A stretch of DNA of 64,000 nucleotides from contig NZ_BMGR01000001.1 in the NCBI RefSeq assembly GCF_014640295.1, positions 186,001 to 250,000 on the forward strand. The letters run 5' to 3'. The notes under the pieces are model-generated. The model ran no database searches. It had not been told where the DNA came from and saw nothing but the letters and a program-made list of their open reading frames with translations. This stretch comes from Paenibacillus abyssi. GTDB taxonomy: Bacteria > Bacillota > Bacilli > Paenibacillales > Paenibacillaceae. The translations under genes were made by a program, and so were the position numbers. Shown one piece after another: positions 42,083 through 51,772 of this stretch (position 1 is its first letter; every line of letters starts with the position of its first letter).

Positions 42083-42529
42083 GTGAAATTCAACGAGATC
42101 GAAGAGGGGAAATGGACGGAGCTCCAGCCTTATTTAGACACCTGCCTGCTCCCGGTCACCGGTATTACCGGTTATGAGACGCCTCATGAAGTGACAGGAT
42201 CGCTCGAGCAGCTTCGCGACATCATGGATCTGATTGAATTGCCTTTCAAAGGAAGAGTGGTAACTTATCCGGCCTTTCATTATTATGAAGCGGGGAACAG
42301 CGCAAGCATTGAGCATGTCTGCCGACAATTAAAGCTGCAGGGGTTCCGGTATGTGGTGCTGATTACGGCAAAGACAGGCATGGAGCTGGAGGTGGCATCC
42401 GCTGATTTATTGATTCAACCGGAAGCTGACGGAAGCCTGCCGGCTTCCTCCGACATTAAACACGCCATACAGAGCTTATGGCAGCGCGCATCGAATGCAG
42501 AGGTCGGGGAAAAGCAGGAAATCAAGTGA
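42083..42529 (+). CDS. ypiF: DUF2487 (YpiF-like) protein
   Basis: A 148-residue protein. GTG 42083 (MKFNEIEEGKWTELQPYLD) follows TAAGGA; the longer frame would run through the terminator. The family is recognised by YLDTCLLPVTGI and FKGRVVTYPAFHYY and by its place directly before qcrA, as in Bacillus. No biochemical role is known. Confidence 0.82.
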   Translation: MKFNEIEEGKWTELQPYLDTCLLPVTGITGYETPHEVTGSLEQLRDIMDLIELPFKGRVVTYPAFHYYEAGNSASIEHVCRQLKLQGFRYVVLITAKTGMELEVASADLLIQPEADGSLPASSDIKHAIQSLWQRASNAEVGEKQEIK

Positions 42530-42646
42530 GACAGTATAAACTTCCGGACATGTGGCATTATAATTCCATACGAGGCCAATTGTGACAAAATCTCAACAAA
42601 TTAAGCAACGAATTTTGATCATCTATCTAAAACATCTGGCATATTC

Positions 42647-42675
42647 TTGACGCTCTCGGGCGCCTAAGCTATTAT
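42647..42675 (+). promoter_or_regulatory. Sigma-A promoter of the qcrABC operon
   Basis: TTGACG (42647-42652), a 17-nt spacer and TATTAT (42670-42675). An imperfect palindrome TTGTGACAAAATCTCAACAA (42580-42599), loosely like a Rex box, lies about 50 nt upstream of the -35. Confidence 0.8.
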
Positions 42676-42754
42676 AGGTTATGTCCTAGTTCGTCGTGTG
42701 TTTTGTCGTTTGACAAGACTCGAGATACGGTTGGTAAAGGGGGTAGAACAGAAG

Positions 42755-43285
42755 ATGAGTAACCATGAACATCGTGAAGCCGCGCATCAACCCGTTAAGC
42801 GCAAGGAAATGTCCCGGCGTCAGTTTCTGTCATATACGCTCGGAGGAGCGACTGCTTTTATGGCAGGTGGTGCGGTGTTGCCGATGATTCGTTTCGCGGT
42901 CGATCCGCTTCTTACGCAGAAGACCGAAGGAACGTTCGTCAAAGTAGTGGAAGAAAGCAAAATCACTAATGAGCCTCAGGAATTCAGATTCCAGGTGCAT
43001 CAAGTGGATGGATGGTACGAAAGCGATCCCGAATTGACTGCTTGGATCTCAAGAGATCAGCAGGGCAATGTATTCGCTCTCTCCCCGGTTTGTAAGCATT
43101 TGGGATGTACGATTAACTGGAACACACAGAACGACAATCAATATTTTTGTCCTTGTCACGAAGCGAAATATTCTCCGGAAGGCAAAAACTTGGCTGTTGC
43201 TCCAGCTCCGCTTGATGAGTACGATCTAAAAATCGAGGATGGCTTTATCTATCTCGGGCCAATCAAGCCGAACACTAAAGTATAA
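42755..43285 (+). CDS. qcrA: Menaquinol:cytochrome c reductase Rieske iron-sulfur subunit
   Basis: A 176-residue protein with one N-terminal membrane segment (about residues 26-46), preceded by SRRQFLSYTLGG. The 2Fe-2S cluster is bound by C113-x-H115 (CKHLGC) and C132-x2-H135 (CPCH); C118 and C134 form the disulfide. ATG 42755 fits AAAGGGGG. It is the first gene of the b6c-type complex. Confidence 0.95.
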   Translation: MSNHEHREAAHQPVKRKEMSRRQFLSYTLGGATAFMAGGAVLPMIRFAVDPLLTQKTEGTFVKVVEESKITNEPQEFRFQVHQVDGWYESDPELTAWISRDQQGNVFALSPVCKHLGCTINWNTQNDNQYFCPCHEAKYSPEGKNLAVAPAPLDEYDLKIEDGFIYLGPIKPNTKV

Positions 43286-43301
43286 GGAGGCGTATAATCA
43301 G

Positions 43302-43973
43302 ATGTTTAAAGGTATATACAACTGGATTGACGAACGTCTTGATATAACGCCGATGTGGAGAGATGTTGCGGATCATGAAGTGCCCGAGCACGTCAACCCT
43401 GCACATCACTTCTCTGCGTTTGTCTACTGTTTCGGCGGTTTGACGTTTTTTATTACGGTCATCCAAATTTTGTCCGGGATGTTCCTGACAATGTACTATG
43501 TGCCGGATATCATTAACGCATATGCAAGCGTTGACTATTTGCAGCACAAAGTAGCGTTCGGTGCTATCGTTCGCGGTATGCATCACTGGGGCGCAAGTCT
43601 TGTTATTGTTATGATGTTTTTACATACCCTGCGCGTTTTCTTTACGGGCTCGTATAAAGCGCCACGCGAGATGAACTGGGTAGTGGGAATGCTAATTTTC
43701 TTTATCATGCTGGGGTTAGGTTTGACCGGTTATTTGCTGCCTTGGGACAATAAAGCCTACTTCGCAACAAAAGTTACTTTATCCATCGCCGAATCGGTGC
43801 CCTACATCGGGCCTTATATTGCAACCCTGATTAACGGCGGTGAGGTTGTTGGTGCGCAAACGTTAACCCGTTTCTTCGCGATCCACGTCTTTTTCTTGCC
43901 GGGTGCCTTGCTGGCATTGCTCGCAGCGCATTTCTTCATGATTCGGAAGCAAGGTATTTCCGGACCACTATAA
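43302..43973 (+). CDS. qcrB: Menaquinol:cytochrome c reductase cytochrome b subunit
   Basis: A 223-residue cytochrome b6 with four membrane helices. Haem histidine segments are GMHHWGASLVIVMMFLHTLRVF (in part) near residue 94 and FFAIHVFFLPG near 190; GYLLPWDNKAY near 143 is at the quinol site. The short b6 length, with helices E-G encoded in qcrC, is the Gram-positive arrangement. Confidence 0.95.
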   Translation: MFKGIYNWIDERLDITPMWRDVADHEVPEHVNPAHHFSAFVYCFGGLTFFITVIQILSGMFLTMYYVPDIINAYASVDYLQHKVAFGAIVRGMHHWGASLVIVMMFLHTLRVFFTGSYKAPREMNWVVGMLIFFIMLGLGLTGYLLPWDNKAYFATKVTLSIAESVPYIGPYIATLINGGEVVGAQTLTRFFAIHVFFLPGALLALLAAHFFMIRKQGISGPL

Positions 43974-43991
43974 GCGAAGGGAGGGTTTCTC

Positions 43992-44858
43992 ATGGCGCAT
44001 GGCCATAATTCGAAAGAGAAGGTAGTATATGTCGGAGATTCGCGTATTGTTAAGCGCAACGCATCCAATATTCCGGCAGACTATACCGCCTATCCAGGGA
44101 AATCGGAAGCATTCATACCAAACTTTCTGTTAAAGGAATGGATGGTAGGTGTTGTTGCGCTTGTTGGCTTCCTTGTTCTGACAATCGCCCATCCGGCGCC
44201 GCTCGGATTCCAGGCTGATCCAACAAACGCAGCTTTTATTCCGATGCCGGACTGGTATTTCCTGTTCATGTATCAGTTACTTAAATATCCATACGTATCA
44301 GGGGATTTTGTCGTACTTGGTACGGTAGGTATTCCTGGACTCGCATTCGGTGCGCTGCTGTTGGCGCCGTTTTTGGACACCGGCAAAGAACGCCGCTTCT
44401 ATCGCCGTCCAATCGCGACATCTCTTATGCTTTTGTCCTTAATTGCATGTATTTATTTAACAAAGGTTTCTTGGGATCATTATCAGCATCAGCTTGAAGT
44501 TACAAATACGATTCCCGAGCATATTCTTCGTGAAGAACAAGCACGCGAAGCGCATGAAGCCGGTCTTCCTCGTCCCAATCCATCTGCCGAACCTGCACCA
44601 ATCGTTGCAGCGGATGACCCGGCGATGGATCTGATGAACACTGCGACTTGTCTCGCATGTCATGCGACAGATTTGACTGGTCAAGGGAACGCACCGGGTC
44701 TTCGCGGTATCGGCGATAAGCTGAGCCACGAAGAAATTGCGGAAATTATTACCAATGGAACCGATAACGGCATGCCAGCTTTTGCTGACAGGCTTTCAGC
44801 TGAAGAGATCGACCAAATTGCCGGATGGCTCGCTTTACAGAAAACATCAGCTGAATAA
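43992..44858 (+). CDS. qcrC: Menaquinol:cytochrome c reductase subunit IV/cytochrome c fusion
   Basis: A 288-residue protein. The N-terminal 185 residues are the subunit IV part with three membrane helices (PMPDWYFLFMYQLLKYP near residue 83 faces the quinol site). The C-terminal 75 residues are cytochrome c with C220-x2-C223-H224 (CLACH). This fusion is typical of Bacillales. A proline/alanine linker joins the parts. It ends the operon before a strong terminator. Confidence 0.95.
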   Translation: MAHGHNSKEKVVYVGDSRIVKRNASNIPADYTAYPGKSEAFIPNFLLKEWMVGVVALVGFLVLTIAHPAPLGFQADPTNAAFIPMPDWYFLFMYQLLKYPYVSGDFVVLGTVGIPGLAFGALLLAPFLDTGKERRFYRRPIATSLMLLSLIACIYLTKVSWDHYQHQLEVTNTIPEHILREEQAREAHEAGLPRPNPSAEPAPIVAADDPAMDLMNTATCLACHATDLTGQGNAPGLRGIGDKLSHEEIAEIITNGTDNGMPAFADRLSAEEIDQIAGWLALQKTSAE

Positions 44859-44868
44859 TAAGATGAAC

Positions 44869-44903
44869 AAAAACCTGATCGTAGCTCTACGGTCAGGTTT
44901 TTT
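44869..44903 (+). terminator. Terminator of qcrABC
   Basis: AAAAACCTGA (44869-44878) pairs with TCAGGTTTTT (44893-44902), ending in six T residues. Confidence 0.9.
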
Positions 44904-44970
44904 CCAGTAACAAAGAAAAAATAGGTATTATACATGTAAATTACGAGCTTTCTGATGAGGAGGAAGGAGA

Positions 44971-45636
44971 TTGCCAGTTTCACTGCTCATGTTTTGGAGC
45001 CGTTCCTTTTTGTTGAACCGCTCATTTCTGTGGATTTTGTTCGCAGTAAATTTGTTAGGGACCATTTACGGTTATATGTGGTACGGAGATCAGCTCGTTG
45101 ATACATTGAACAACCATCCGCTTTGGCGAATCGTGTTTGTCCCGGACAGTCCCACGGCCAGCTTGTTTTTTACGGCTGCACTGTTGTTTTTGTTATTTCC
45201 GCCGCAGAGCCCTTCACGGCCCTTTCGGGCCTTTCGGATGATCATTGAAGCGCTTGCAGTTGTCACATCTGTAAAGTACGGCATTTGGGCGGTAGCGATG
45301 ATATTCGGAGGAGCTGCCCAAGGGGATTCCTTAGTGTTGCAGGATTGGATGTTAGTTGCTTCTCATTTGGGCATGGCGATTGAAGGGCTTCTTTACGTTC
45401 GATTCATGACTTTCGGCCGTTTGACAGCCGTCATCGCTACTTTATGGCTGCTGATGAACAATACAATGGATTACCGTTATGAGATCTATCCTTGGCTTCC
45501 TTCTGTGCTCAGGGATGATATTGCTGCGATCGAGCGGTTTACATATGGACTCAGCTTGTTTAGCTGTCTTATCGTTTTCTTATCGCTCCAGCATAAAAAG
45601 ATATACTGGCTAAAACGGACAAAGCGTCAGTCATAA
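44971..45636 (+). CDS. ypjA: YpjA-like DUF1405 membrane protein
   Basis: A 221-residue protein with about six membrane helices, starting at TTG after GAGGAGG. IYGYMWYGDQL near residue 30 and FVPDSPTASLFF near 58 fit DUF1405. It lies directly after qcrABC as in Bacillus. The function is unknown. Confidence 0.85.
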   Translation: MPVSLLMFWSRSFLLNRSFLWILFAVNLLGTIYGYMWYGDQLVDTLNNHPLWRIVFVPDSPTASLFFTAALLFLLFPPQSPSRPFRAFRMIIEALAVVTSVKYGIWAVAMIFGGAAQGDSLVLQDWMLVASHLGMAIEGLLYVRFMTFGRLTAVIATLWLLMNNTMDYRYEIYPWLPSVLRDDIAAIERFTYGLSLFSCLIVFLSLQHKKIYWLKRTKRQS

Positions 45637-45678
45637 AATGAATGCTTCTCCCATACGATGGTATGGGGGGATGTCCAA

Positions 45679-46560
45679 ATGAGAGGGAAACTAACAATTA
45701 CCATAATGCTGGCAAGCCTTTTATTGGTTCTGTGCCCCGTAAACTCAGGTGCGGCAGCGCGAACTGTTGCTGTACCGGTATCGGTTGACTCGGCCTTGCA
45801 GCAGCATGCCGTACGATTGGCAGCCATTTCGGACGAGCTCTACCAAGCCGCATCAGATGGAAACAAACAGTTAACGTACTATAACCTATCACGATTGCGG
45901 CGTTTAACGGCAGATCCATCCGTGCGGCAGCTGGGAAGCAAACAAGGATGGACGGCGGCAGAGGAAACGATCAGGCAATTATCAGATGCGCTTCAATATG
46001 GAAAGCTTAATGGAGACGCCAGGGCAGACGGTGCGAAGCTGATGCTTGCTTTTGATGCTTTGTCTTCGGGAGAACGTGCATTATGGATCTCTTATCATGA
46101 AATCATGCAAGATGACTTGAACCGGTTAATAAAGGCATGGCAGAGACAAACGGATGATCGAACGGAGGCGGCAGTGGCTGCGCTTAAGACGCTTTCAGGC
46201 CATATAGAGCTTATCGTGCCGGCAGCGTTGATGCAGCGTGATCCAATGCTTGTTCAAGCGCTGCAGGAAACCTATCAATATACATTGTCCCTGCTGAACG
46301 CCGGTCAGAGTGGGAGATTGGAACGTCTTTGGATGGATAACTCATTGGCAGCATTGTCGCAAGCTGTCGACCTTGTGTTCTATGATTCCGAAGGTGAAAC
46401 GATCGAGCCCGTTTTGTCGCCCATATATGGTGGAATGCCTTGGCGATGGACGATCGTGATCGGCTTGTTGATTATCTCCGTGCTGATGTATGTCGGCTGG
46501 CAAAAATATCGTTTCGAGCGTGACCGGGTTGTAAAGCAGGATCGGGCTAATCTTCCTTAA
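45679..46560 (+). CDS. ypjB: YpjB-like exported sporulation-type protein
   Basis: A 293-residue protein. ATG 45679 (MRGKLTITIMLAS) is preferred after GGGGGG. It has a signal-like N-terminus (about residues 5-22), a long helical outer domain, and a C-terminal membrane segment (about 255-272) with a basic tail. It matches the YpjB type by layout and by its place after ypjA. Its 3' end overlaps the convergent yitT-like gene by 14 nt. Confidence 0.75.
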   Translation: MRGKLTITIMLASLLLVLCPVNSGAAARTVAVPVSVDSALQQHAVRLAAISDELYQAASDGNKQLTYYNLSRLRRLTADPSVRQLGSKQGWTAAEETIRQLSDALQYGKLNGDARADGAKLMLAFDALSSGERALWISYHEIMQDDLNRLIKAWQRQTDDRTEAAVAALKTLSGHIELIVPAALMQRDPMLVQALQETYQYTLSLLNAGQSGRLERLWMDNSLAALSQAVDLVFYDSEGETIEPVLSPIYGGMPWRWTIVIGLLIISVLMYVGWQKYRFERDRVVKQDRANLP

Positions 46561-47416
46561 AGCCTTCTCCGAGCACATCATGGACCTCACTGATGACGAT
46601 AAATGCCCTGGGATCGGTTGAGCGTATGATCGCTTTAAGCCTGCGAATTTCATGCCGGTTGACGACACAGTACACCATGTGCTTGGAAGTTCCGGAGTAG
46701 GCGCCGACAGCATGCAGCAGTGTGACACCGCGATCCATCTCACGCGTGATAATAGAGGATAGCTTATCCCCTTCTTCCGTAATGATGGAGAAGGCTTTGG
46801 CCGAATAGGCCCCTTCTTGAATGAAATCAATCACCTTCGATGCAATAAATACGGTGACCAAGGTGTACAGTACCTTTTCCTTTGGAATGTATAACAAAGA
46901 GATGCCAATAATAACGGCATCTAAGGTGAGAATGATCTGCCCCATGCTCCAGCCTCTCTTTTTCGAAGCGATGCGGGCGATGATATCCGCGCCCCCTGTC
47001 GTTCCGCCAAAACGGAATACGATGCCTAGGCCCGTTCCAAGGGTAACACCTGCATATAAGGCTGCAAGAATGAAATCGGATGAGGTTTGAAAAGGAATGA
47101 TCCATCCCAGAGCAATAAGCTTCTCCAGGATGCCTAGAAATACGGACAGCGCGATTGTGCCAAGAAAGGTGAGTATCATCGGTTTCCATCCGAGCAATTT
47201 CCAACCCATGATAAACAGCGGAACGTTCAACAGCAGGGTGGAGATGGAAAGCTTCCAGCCGAATGCGTAATTTAGGAGGACGGCTATGCCGGTAACCCCG
47301 CCCTCCATGAGTTGATTGGGGAGAATGAAATAATGCAGCCCGAACGCATAGATCGCGGCTCCTAATAAGATGGGCGGCACAGCGCGGTATGGAGACAGCT
47401 TGGATAATGATATCAT
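46547..47416 (-). CDS. YitT-family (DUF2179) membrane protein
   Basis: A 289-residue protein. ATG 47416 (MISLSKLSP) fits AGGAGG 7 nt upstream. Five or six membrane helices fill residues 15-190, with the family motif FRFGGTTGGADIIARI near 117. The C-terminal 80 residues form the DUF2179 cytoplasmic domain (VYCVVNRHEIRRLKAIIRS in part). It is convergent to ypjB. No substrate is known. Confidence 0.9.
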   Translation of the reverse strand: MISLSKLSPYRAVPPILLGAAIYAFGLHYFILPNQLMEGGVTGIAVLLNYAFGWKLSISTLLLNVPLFIMGWKLLGWKPMILTFLGTIALSVFLGILEKLIALGWIIPFQTSSDFILAALYAGVTLGTGLGIVFRFGGTTGGADIIARIASKKRGWSMGQIILTLDAVIIGISLLYIPKEKVLYTLVTVFIASKVIDFIQEGAYSAKAFSIITEEGDKLSSIITREMDRGVTLLHAVGAYSGTSKHMVYCVVNRHEIRRLKAIIRSTDPRAFIVISEVHDVLGEGFKED

Positions 47417-47501
47417 AAAAGAACCTCCTGAGGCGTGATTGCCCACGTTCTACAAGATAGTATGCTTCTGCAACCGGTTACGGCATTCATCATGTTCGAT
47501 T

Positions 47502-47536
47502 AAGCTTACCCGCTGAACATCGGGTAAGCTTTTTAA
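47502..47536. terminator. Terminator-like hairpin between divergent genes
   Basis: AAGCTTACCCG (47502-47512) pairs with CGGGTAAGCTT (47521-47531), then TTTTAA. It lies in the divergent region between the yitT-like and mazG-like genes, where no annotated transcript should end, so it may close a small RNA or terminate readthrough. Confidence 0.6.
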
Positions 47537-47621
47537 GTTTAGCTCGCTTCAAACCATTGTTTTAAACGTCGCTTTGCGATAACATATGAAGAGATAGGAT
47601 TCGTTAGAAGGGGTAGAAGCG

Positions 47622-47957
47622 ATGCCGGAAAAATCGTTAGCAGAGATTCAAAGAGAAGTTGACCGTTATATTGGTCAATTTAAAGAAGGCTATTTTAGTC
47701 CGCTTGCCCTAATGGCAAGATTGAGTGAAGAGGTCGGTGAATTGGCCCGTGAGGTGAATCACAGCTACGGGGAGAAACCGAAAAAGCCGGATGAAGAAGA
47801 TAATTCAATCGAGATGGAGTTAGGCGACATTTTGTTTATATTATCCTGTTTTGCTAATTCACTGGACATCGATTTAACGGAGGCCCATGATAAAGTGATG
47901 GCAAAATTCAATACGCGCGATGCGAACAGGTGGACGCCAAAAAACACAGAACAGTAA
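47622..47957 (+). CDS. ypjD: MazG-like nucleotide pyrophosphohydrolase
   Basis: A 111-residue protein that likely hydrolyses (d)NTPs to NMP and PPi. Metal-binding EExxE is in RLSEEVGELAREV near residue 33 and ExxD in MELGDILFIL near 65. It matches Bacillus YpjD in length and position, before dapB. Confidence 0.88.
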   Translation: MPEKSLAEIQREVDRYIGQFKEGYFSPLALMARLSEEVGELAREVNHSYGEKPKKPDEEDNSIEMELGDILFILSCFANSLDIDLTEAHDKVMAKFNTRDANRWTPKNTEQ

Positions 47958-48010
47958 TTGTCCGTTTTACATATGCTGTACCATCACCTTTGTACAAGGA
48001 GGATGGTGCA

Positions 48011-48532
48011 ATGGAAAGAGGCAGCAGCGTTAAAAAAGCATACGAAGCCATCCTAAGCGGTGACTTCGAGACGGCGATTCATTGGTTTGAACAAGCGATC
48101 AGGCATGAACCCGGCAATGCGGATTATCATTATAAGTGCTCGATCACATGTGCACGCAGCGGCAAATGGCCTAAGGCGCTTCATTACGCAGAGGAAGCGG
48201 TCCGCTTGCAAAGTGACCATGAAGAGTATCAATTTCATTTAAACACTGTGAAAGCCAAAATATTAGTAACCGAAGCCGTACATGCCATCGAAGAGAAACG
48301 ACTGGATCTTCATCATGCGATATCATTATTGCACGACGCTGTACGTTTGGATCCTTTAAATGGGGATGCCTACTTATTATTAGGCGCAGCATATGGCGAG
48401 TTATCCCAATTTGAAGAGGCGGCCGACAGCCTTAAGGAGGCGCTTCGCCTGGATCCTCAACATGCGGAGGCTAGACGGCTGTTCACAGAATTCTCCCAAA
48501 AGCGGAAGACTAATTTTACCCATTTTCATTAA
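48011..48532 (+). CDS. Tetratricopeptide repeat protein
   Basis: A 173-residue protein with ATG 48011 after AAGGAGGATGG. At least three TPR units: GDFETAIHWFEQAIRHEPGN near residue 17, GKWPKALHYAEEAVRLQSDH near 51, and SQFEEAADSLKEALRLDPQH near 136. No catalytic or membrane part. It is likely an adaptor; partners are unknown. Confidence 0.82.
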   Translation: MERGSSVKKAYEAILSGDFETAIHWFEQAIRHEPGNADYHYKCSITCARSGKWPKALHYAEEAVRLQSDHEEYQFHLNTVKAKILVTEAVHAIEEKRLDLHHAISLLHDAVRLDPLNGDAYLLLGAAYGELSQFEEAADSLKEALRLDPQHAEARRLFTEFSQKRKTNFTHFH

Positions 48533-48561
48533 GGAAATCGATTAGGAATAGGAGACCCGCA

Positions 48562-49365
48562 ATGACAGACAAAATCAAAGTAGCAGTTATTGGAGCTAGC
48601 GGCCGCATGGGCCGGGAAGTGGTTAAGATGGTGTTGGAGGACGAAGCATTAACGCTCGTCGCAGCGGTATCCCAGTCTGCAGGAGACATCGATGCCGGCT
48701 TGCTGGTTGGCAAGCCGGCCAGCGGTGTGAAGCTCAGCTTCAATCTTTCTGATGCACTTCATTCTTCCAAACCGGATGTGATGGTGGACTTTACGACACC
48801 ACAAGCCGTATATAGCAATACGTTAACAGCGATCGAGCACGGTGTGCGTCCGGTCGTCGGCACAACAGGATTTACGCCGGAACAAATCGAAGAATTGGAC
48901 AAGCTTTGTCAGAGCCGAAGCATAGGCGGACTTATTGCTCCTAACTTTTCGATCGGCGCACTGCTCATGATGAAGTTTGCTGCTGAGGCCTCTAAATATA
49001 TGCCTCATGTTGAGATCATTGAATACCACGGGGACCAAAAGCTGGATGCGCCTTCGGGGACGTCGATTAAGACAGCGGAGCTGATCTCAGAAGTCCGAGA
49101 AGAGCTGCGCCAAGGCAATCCAAAGGAAGAAGAGACGATTGAAGGATCGCGCGGCGGTTATTATAACGGTTTCCGTATTCACAGCGTAAGGCTGCCCGGC
49201 GTTTTTGCGCAGCAGGAAGTGATCTTTGGGGGTTATGGCCAGACGCTTAAAATCAGGCATGATTCTTACGAGCGGGCTGGATACATGCCAGGGGTTAACA
49301 CGGCAGTTAAAAAAGTGATGACCTATACCGGCATGATTTACGGATTTGAACATTTAATGGATTAA
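48562..49365 (+). CDS. dapB: 4-hydroxy-tetrahydrodipicolinate reductase
   Basis: A 267-residue NAD(P)H enzyme of lysine and diaminopimelate synthesis, also needed for spore dipicolinate. Cofactor loop [12 protein letters not shown] at the N-terminus, [13 protein letters not shown] near residue 100, and the substrate motif [15 protein letters not shown] near 155. The catalytic His is replaced in context by EYHGD, the same as many DapB (EYHH-K or EYHGD-K). Confidence 0.94.
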   Translation: MTDKIKVAVIGASGRMGREVVKMVLEDEALTLVAAVSQSAGDIDAGLLVGKPASGVKLSFNLSDALHSSKPDVMVDFTTPQAVYSNTLTAIEHGVRPVVGTTGFTPEQIEELDKLCQSRSIGGLIAPNFSIGALLMMKFAAEASKYMPHVEIIEYHGDQKLDAPSGTSIKTAELISEVREELRQGNPKEEETIEGSRGGYYNGFRIHSVRLPGVFAQQEVIFGGYGQTLKIRHDSYERAGYMPGVNTAVKKVMTYTGMIYGFEHLMD

Positions 49366-49405
49366 ATTTCACATCTTGGTGAAGCGGATGAGGGGGTACA
49401 TAGGG

Positions 49406-49822
49406 ATGAATATCGCATTTATTGCACATGATCGTAAAAAAGAGGAAATGGTTAATTTCGTTATTGCTTATGAACCAGCGTTTGAGAGTCATACTTTATT
49501 TTCTACAGGCACAACCGGTACACGGATCATGGAACAAACCAATCTTCAGATTCATCGTTTTATGTCCGGACCACTCGGTGGCGATCAGCAGATCGGCGCA
49601 ATGGTCGCACAAAATGAGATGGATCTGATTATTTTCCTGCGCGATCCGCTGATGGCACAGCCGCACGAGCCGGACATCATCGCCTTGCTGCGCCTTTGTG
49701 ATGTTCAGGGAATTCCTGTTGCTACGAATGTAGCGACAGCAGAGCTGCTTGTCCGTGCACTGCAGCGCGGTGATTTTGCCTGGAGAGAGCTTGTGCATAA
49801 GTACAAACCGGAGTCGTTATGA
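49406..49822 (+). CDS. mgsA: Methylglyoxal synthase
   Basis: A 138-residue protein converting DHAP to methylglyoxal and phosphate. ATG 49406 ([15 protein letters not shown]) is used. Phosphate-binding STGTTG near residue 33 and [11 protein letters not shown] near 56, with the catalytic Asp in GGDQQ. It overlaps bshB1 by ATGA, the Bacillus arrangement; bacillithiol helps remove methylglyoxal. Confidence 0.94.
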   Translation: MNIAFIAHDRKKEEMVNFVIAYEPAFESHTLFSTGTTGTRIMEQTNLQIHRFMSGPLGGDQQIGAMVAQNEMDLIIFLRDPLMAQPHEPDIIALLRLCDVQGIPVATNVATAELLVRALQRGDFAWRELVHKYKPESL

Positions 49823-50517
49823 GCGAAACAGTCGATATATTGGCATTTGGCGCGCATCCGGATGATGTTGAGATCGGGATGGGCGGGACCATCGCAAAGC
49901 ATGTTCAAGCAGGCTATCGGGTTGCAATTTGTGATTTGACCGAAGCGGAGATGTCGTCTAACGGCACCGTGGATCGGCGTCGGATGGAAGCTGCCGACGC
50001 TTCCGCGGTGCTTGGTCTATCTGCCAGGACATGCCTGAAGCTGCCTGATCGCGGACTGTCCGGATCTCCCGATCAGATCGCAGCCATCGTTACAGAAATA
50101 AGACGTTTCCGTCCGAGAATCGTATTTGCTCCTTATTGGGACGATCGCCATCCTGACCATAATGCCTGCAGCGCATTGGTGGAGGAGGCGGTTTTCAATG
50201 CCAAGCTAAGGCGTTATATGCCAGAGCTGCCGCCGGTTCAAGTTGAACAATTGGTGTTTTATTATATAAACGATATAAAAGATGTATCGTTAATGGTCGA
50301 TATCAGTGACTATTACGAAGCGAAACGGCTGGCCCTGCAAGCTTATCAGTCACAGTTCGAGGCGCCTGATCGCTCGAATGGACATGTGGCCACTCCGCTC
50401 AACCAAGGTTATTTAACGAATGTGGAAGCGCGGGACCGGCTGTTAGGCAGCGGGCGGTTATGGAGTTACGCTGAAGGGTTTGCCCTTAAGCGCCCGCAAG
50501 CGATTCAGTTATTTTAA
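49819..50517 (+). CDS. bshB1: Bacillithiol biosynthesis deacetylase
   Basis: A 232-residue zinc LmbE/PIG-L deacetylase that removes acetyl from GlcNAc-malate. The zinc motif [13 protein letters not shown] lies near residue 13 and the third ligand in HPDHNACS near 111. It lies between mgsA and bshA, the other step of the same pathway. Confidence 0.94.
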   Translation: MSETVDILAFGAHPDDVEIGMGGTIAKHVQAGYRVAICDLTEAEMSSNGTVDRRRMEAADASAVLGLSARTCLKLPDRGLSGSPDQIAAIVTEIRRFRPRIVFAPYWDDRHPDHNACSALVEEAVFNAKLRRYMPELPPVQVEQLVFYYINDIKDVSLMVDISDYYEAKRLALQAYQSQFEAPDRSNGHVATPLNQGYLTNVEARDRLLGSGRLWSYAEGFALKRPQAIQLF

Positions 50518-50591
50518 CGAATGTTAACGATTTGACGGAATATAAATCGATGTAGAGACTGAAATGACGGGCAAATGGGGTGTTCTGCAAA

Positions 50592-51761
50592 ATGAAACCA
50601 TTAAAGATCGGCATCACTTGTTATCCAACGCTGGGCGGTTCCGGTGTTGTTGCCACCGAGCTGGGCAAGCTGCTGGCCGAAAAAGGCCATGAAATTCATT
50701 TCATTACGCACAGTATCCCTTTCCGGTTAGGCAAATTTCATAAAAATATTTATTATCATGAGGTGGAAGTGAATGATTATTATGTCTTTCGCTACCCGCC
50801 TTATGATATTTCTTTAGCAAGCAAGATGGCTCAAGTCGCCAAGATGCAAAATCTCGATTTGCTTCATGTCCATTATGCGGTTCCGCATGCGATCTGCGCT
50901 TTTTTGGCCAAGCAAATGCTGGACCGTGATTTAAAGACCGTCACAACGCTGCACGGGACCGACATCACTGTGCTTGCGCAGGATGAGTCGCTTAAAGATA
51001 TGATTCGTCTGGCCATCACGAAAAGCGATGCGGTTACGGCAGTTTCCGATGATTTGATTAAAGAAACAAGAGAGCTGCTTGATATTACCCAGCATATTGA
51101 TCTCACCTACAATTTTGTGGACAAACGGGTCTATTATCCGCGTGAATGTTCATCCTTGAGAAAAGATTTCGCGGCCGATAATGAGAAAATTTTGATGCAT
51201 ATCTCTAATTTCCGACCTGTGAAGCGTGTAAGCGATGTAATTGACATCTTTGCTAAGGTAAGCAATGCCGTGCCCTCCAAGCTGTTGCTTGTAGGCGAAG
51301 GGCCGGAGCTTTCAAAGATTCAGCATAAAATTAAAGAATTGGGACTCGAGGAAAAAGTGCATTTCCTTGGCAAGCAGGATGATGTCGCGCAGGTGATATC
51401 CGTGGCTGATCTGATGCTTCTGCCTTCAGAGAAGGAGAGCTTTGGACTGGTTGCTTTGGAAGCCATGGCTTGCGGAGTTCCGACGATCGGTTCCGCTGCC
51501 GGCGGGATCCCTGAATTGGTGACGCATGGCGAGACGGGTTACTTATCGCCCATAGGCGATACTAGCCAAATGGCAGTGAATGCGATTCGGTTGCTAAAAG
51601 ATCCGAAGCTGTATGCCGATTTCCGGGAAGCCTGCATCCAGCGTGCTACTACCCGTTTTTGCAATGACCTGATCACAGATGAGTATGAGCAGATTTATTA
51701 TCGGGTTTTGGGCATTGAATCACCAGCTCAACCGCTCCCGGTATGCAGCGATAGACTTTAG
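50592..51761 (+). CDS. bshA: L-malate glycosyltransferase (bacillithiol synthesis)
   Basis: A 389-residue GT4 enzyme that joins GlcNAc to malate. ATG 50592 (MKPLKIGITCYPTLGG) sits 9 nt from GGGGTG. SGVVATELGKLLAEKGHEIH is the first Rossmann loop, and LPSEKESFGLVALEAMACG near residue 278 is the GT4 nucleotide-sugar site. Confidence 0.95.
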   Translation: MKPLKIGITCYPTLGGSGVVATELGKLLAEKGHEIHFITHSIPFRLGKFHKNIYYHEVEVNDYYVFRYPPYDISLASKMAQVAKMQNLDLLHVHYAVPHAICAFLAKQMLDRDLKTVTTLHGTDITVLAQDESLKDMIRLAITKSDAVTAVSDDLIKETRELLDITQHIDLTYNFVDKRVYYPRECSSLRKDFAADNEKILMHISNFRPVKRVSDVIDIFAKVSNAVPSKLLLVGEGPELSKIQHKIKELGLEEKVHFLGKQDDVAQVISVADLMLLPSEKESFGLVALEAMACGVPTIGSAAGGIPELVTHGETGYLSPIGDTSQMAVNAIRLLKDPKLYADFREACIQRATTRFCNDLITDEYEQIYYRVLGIESPAQPLPVCSDRL

Positions 51762-51772
51762 GAGGGCAAAGC

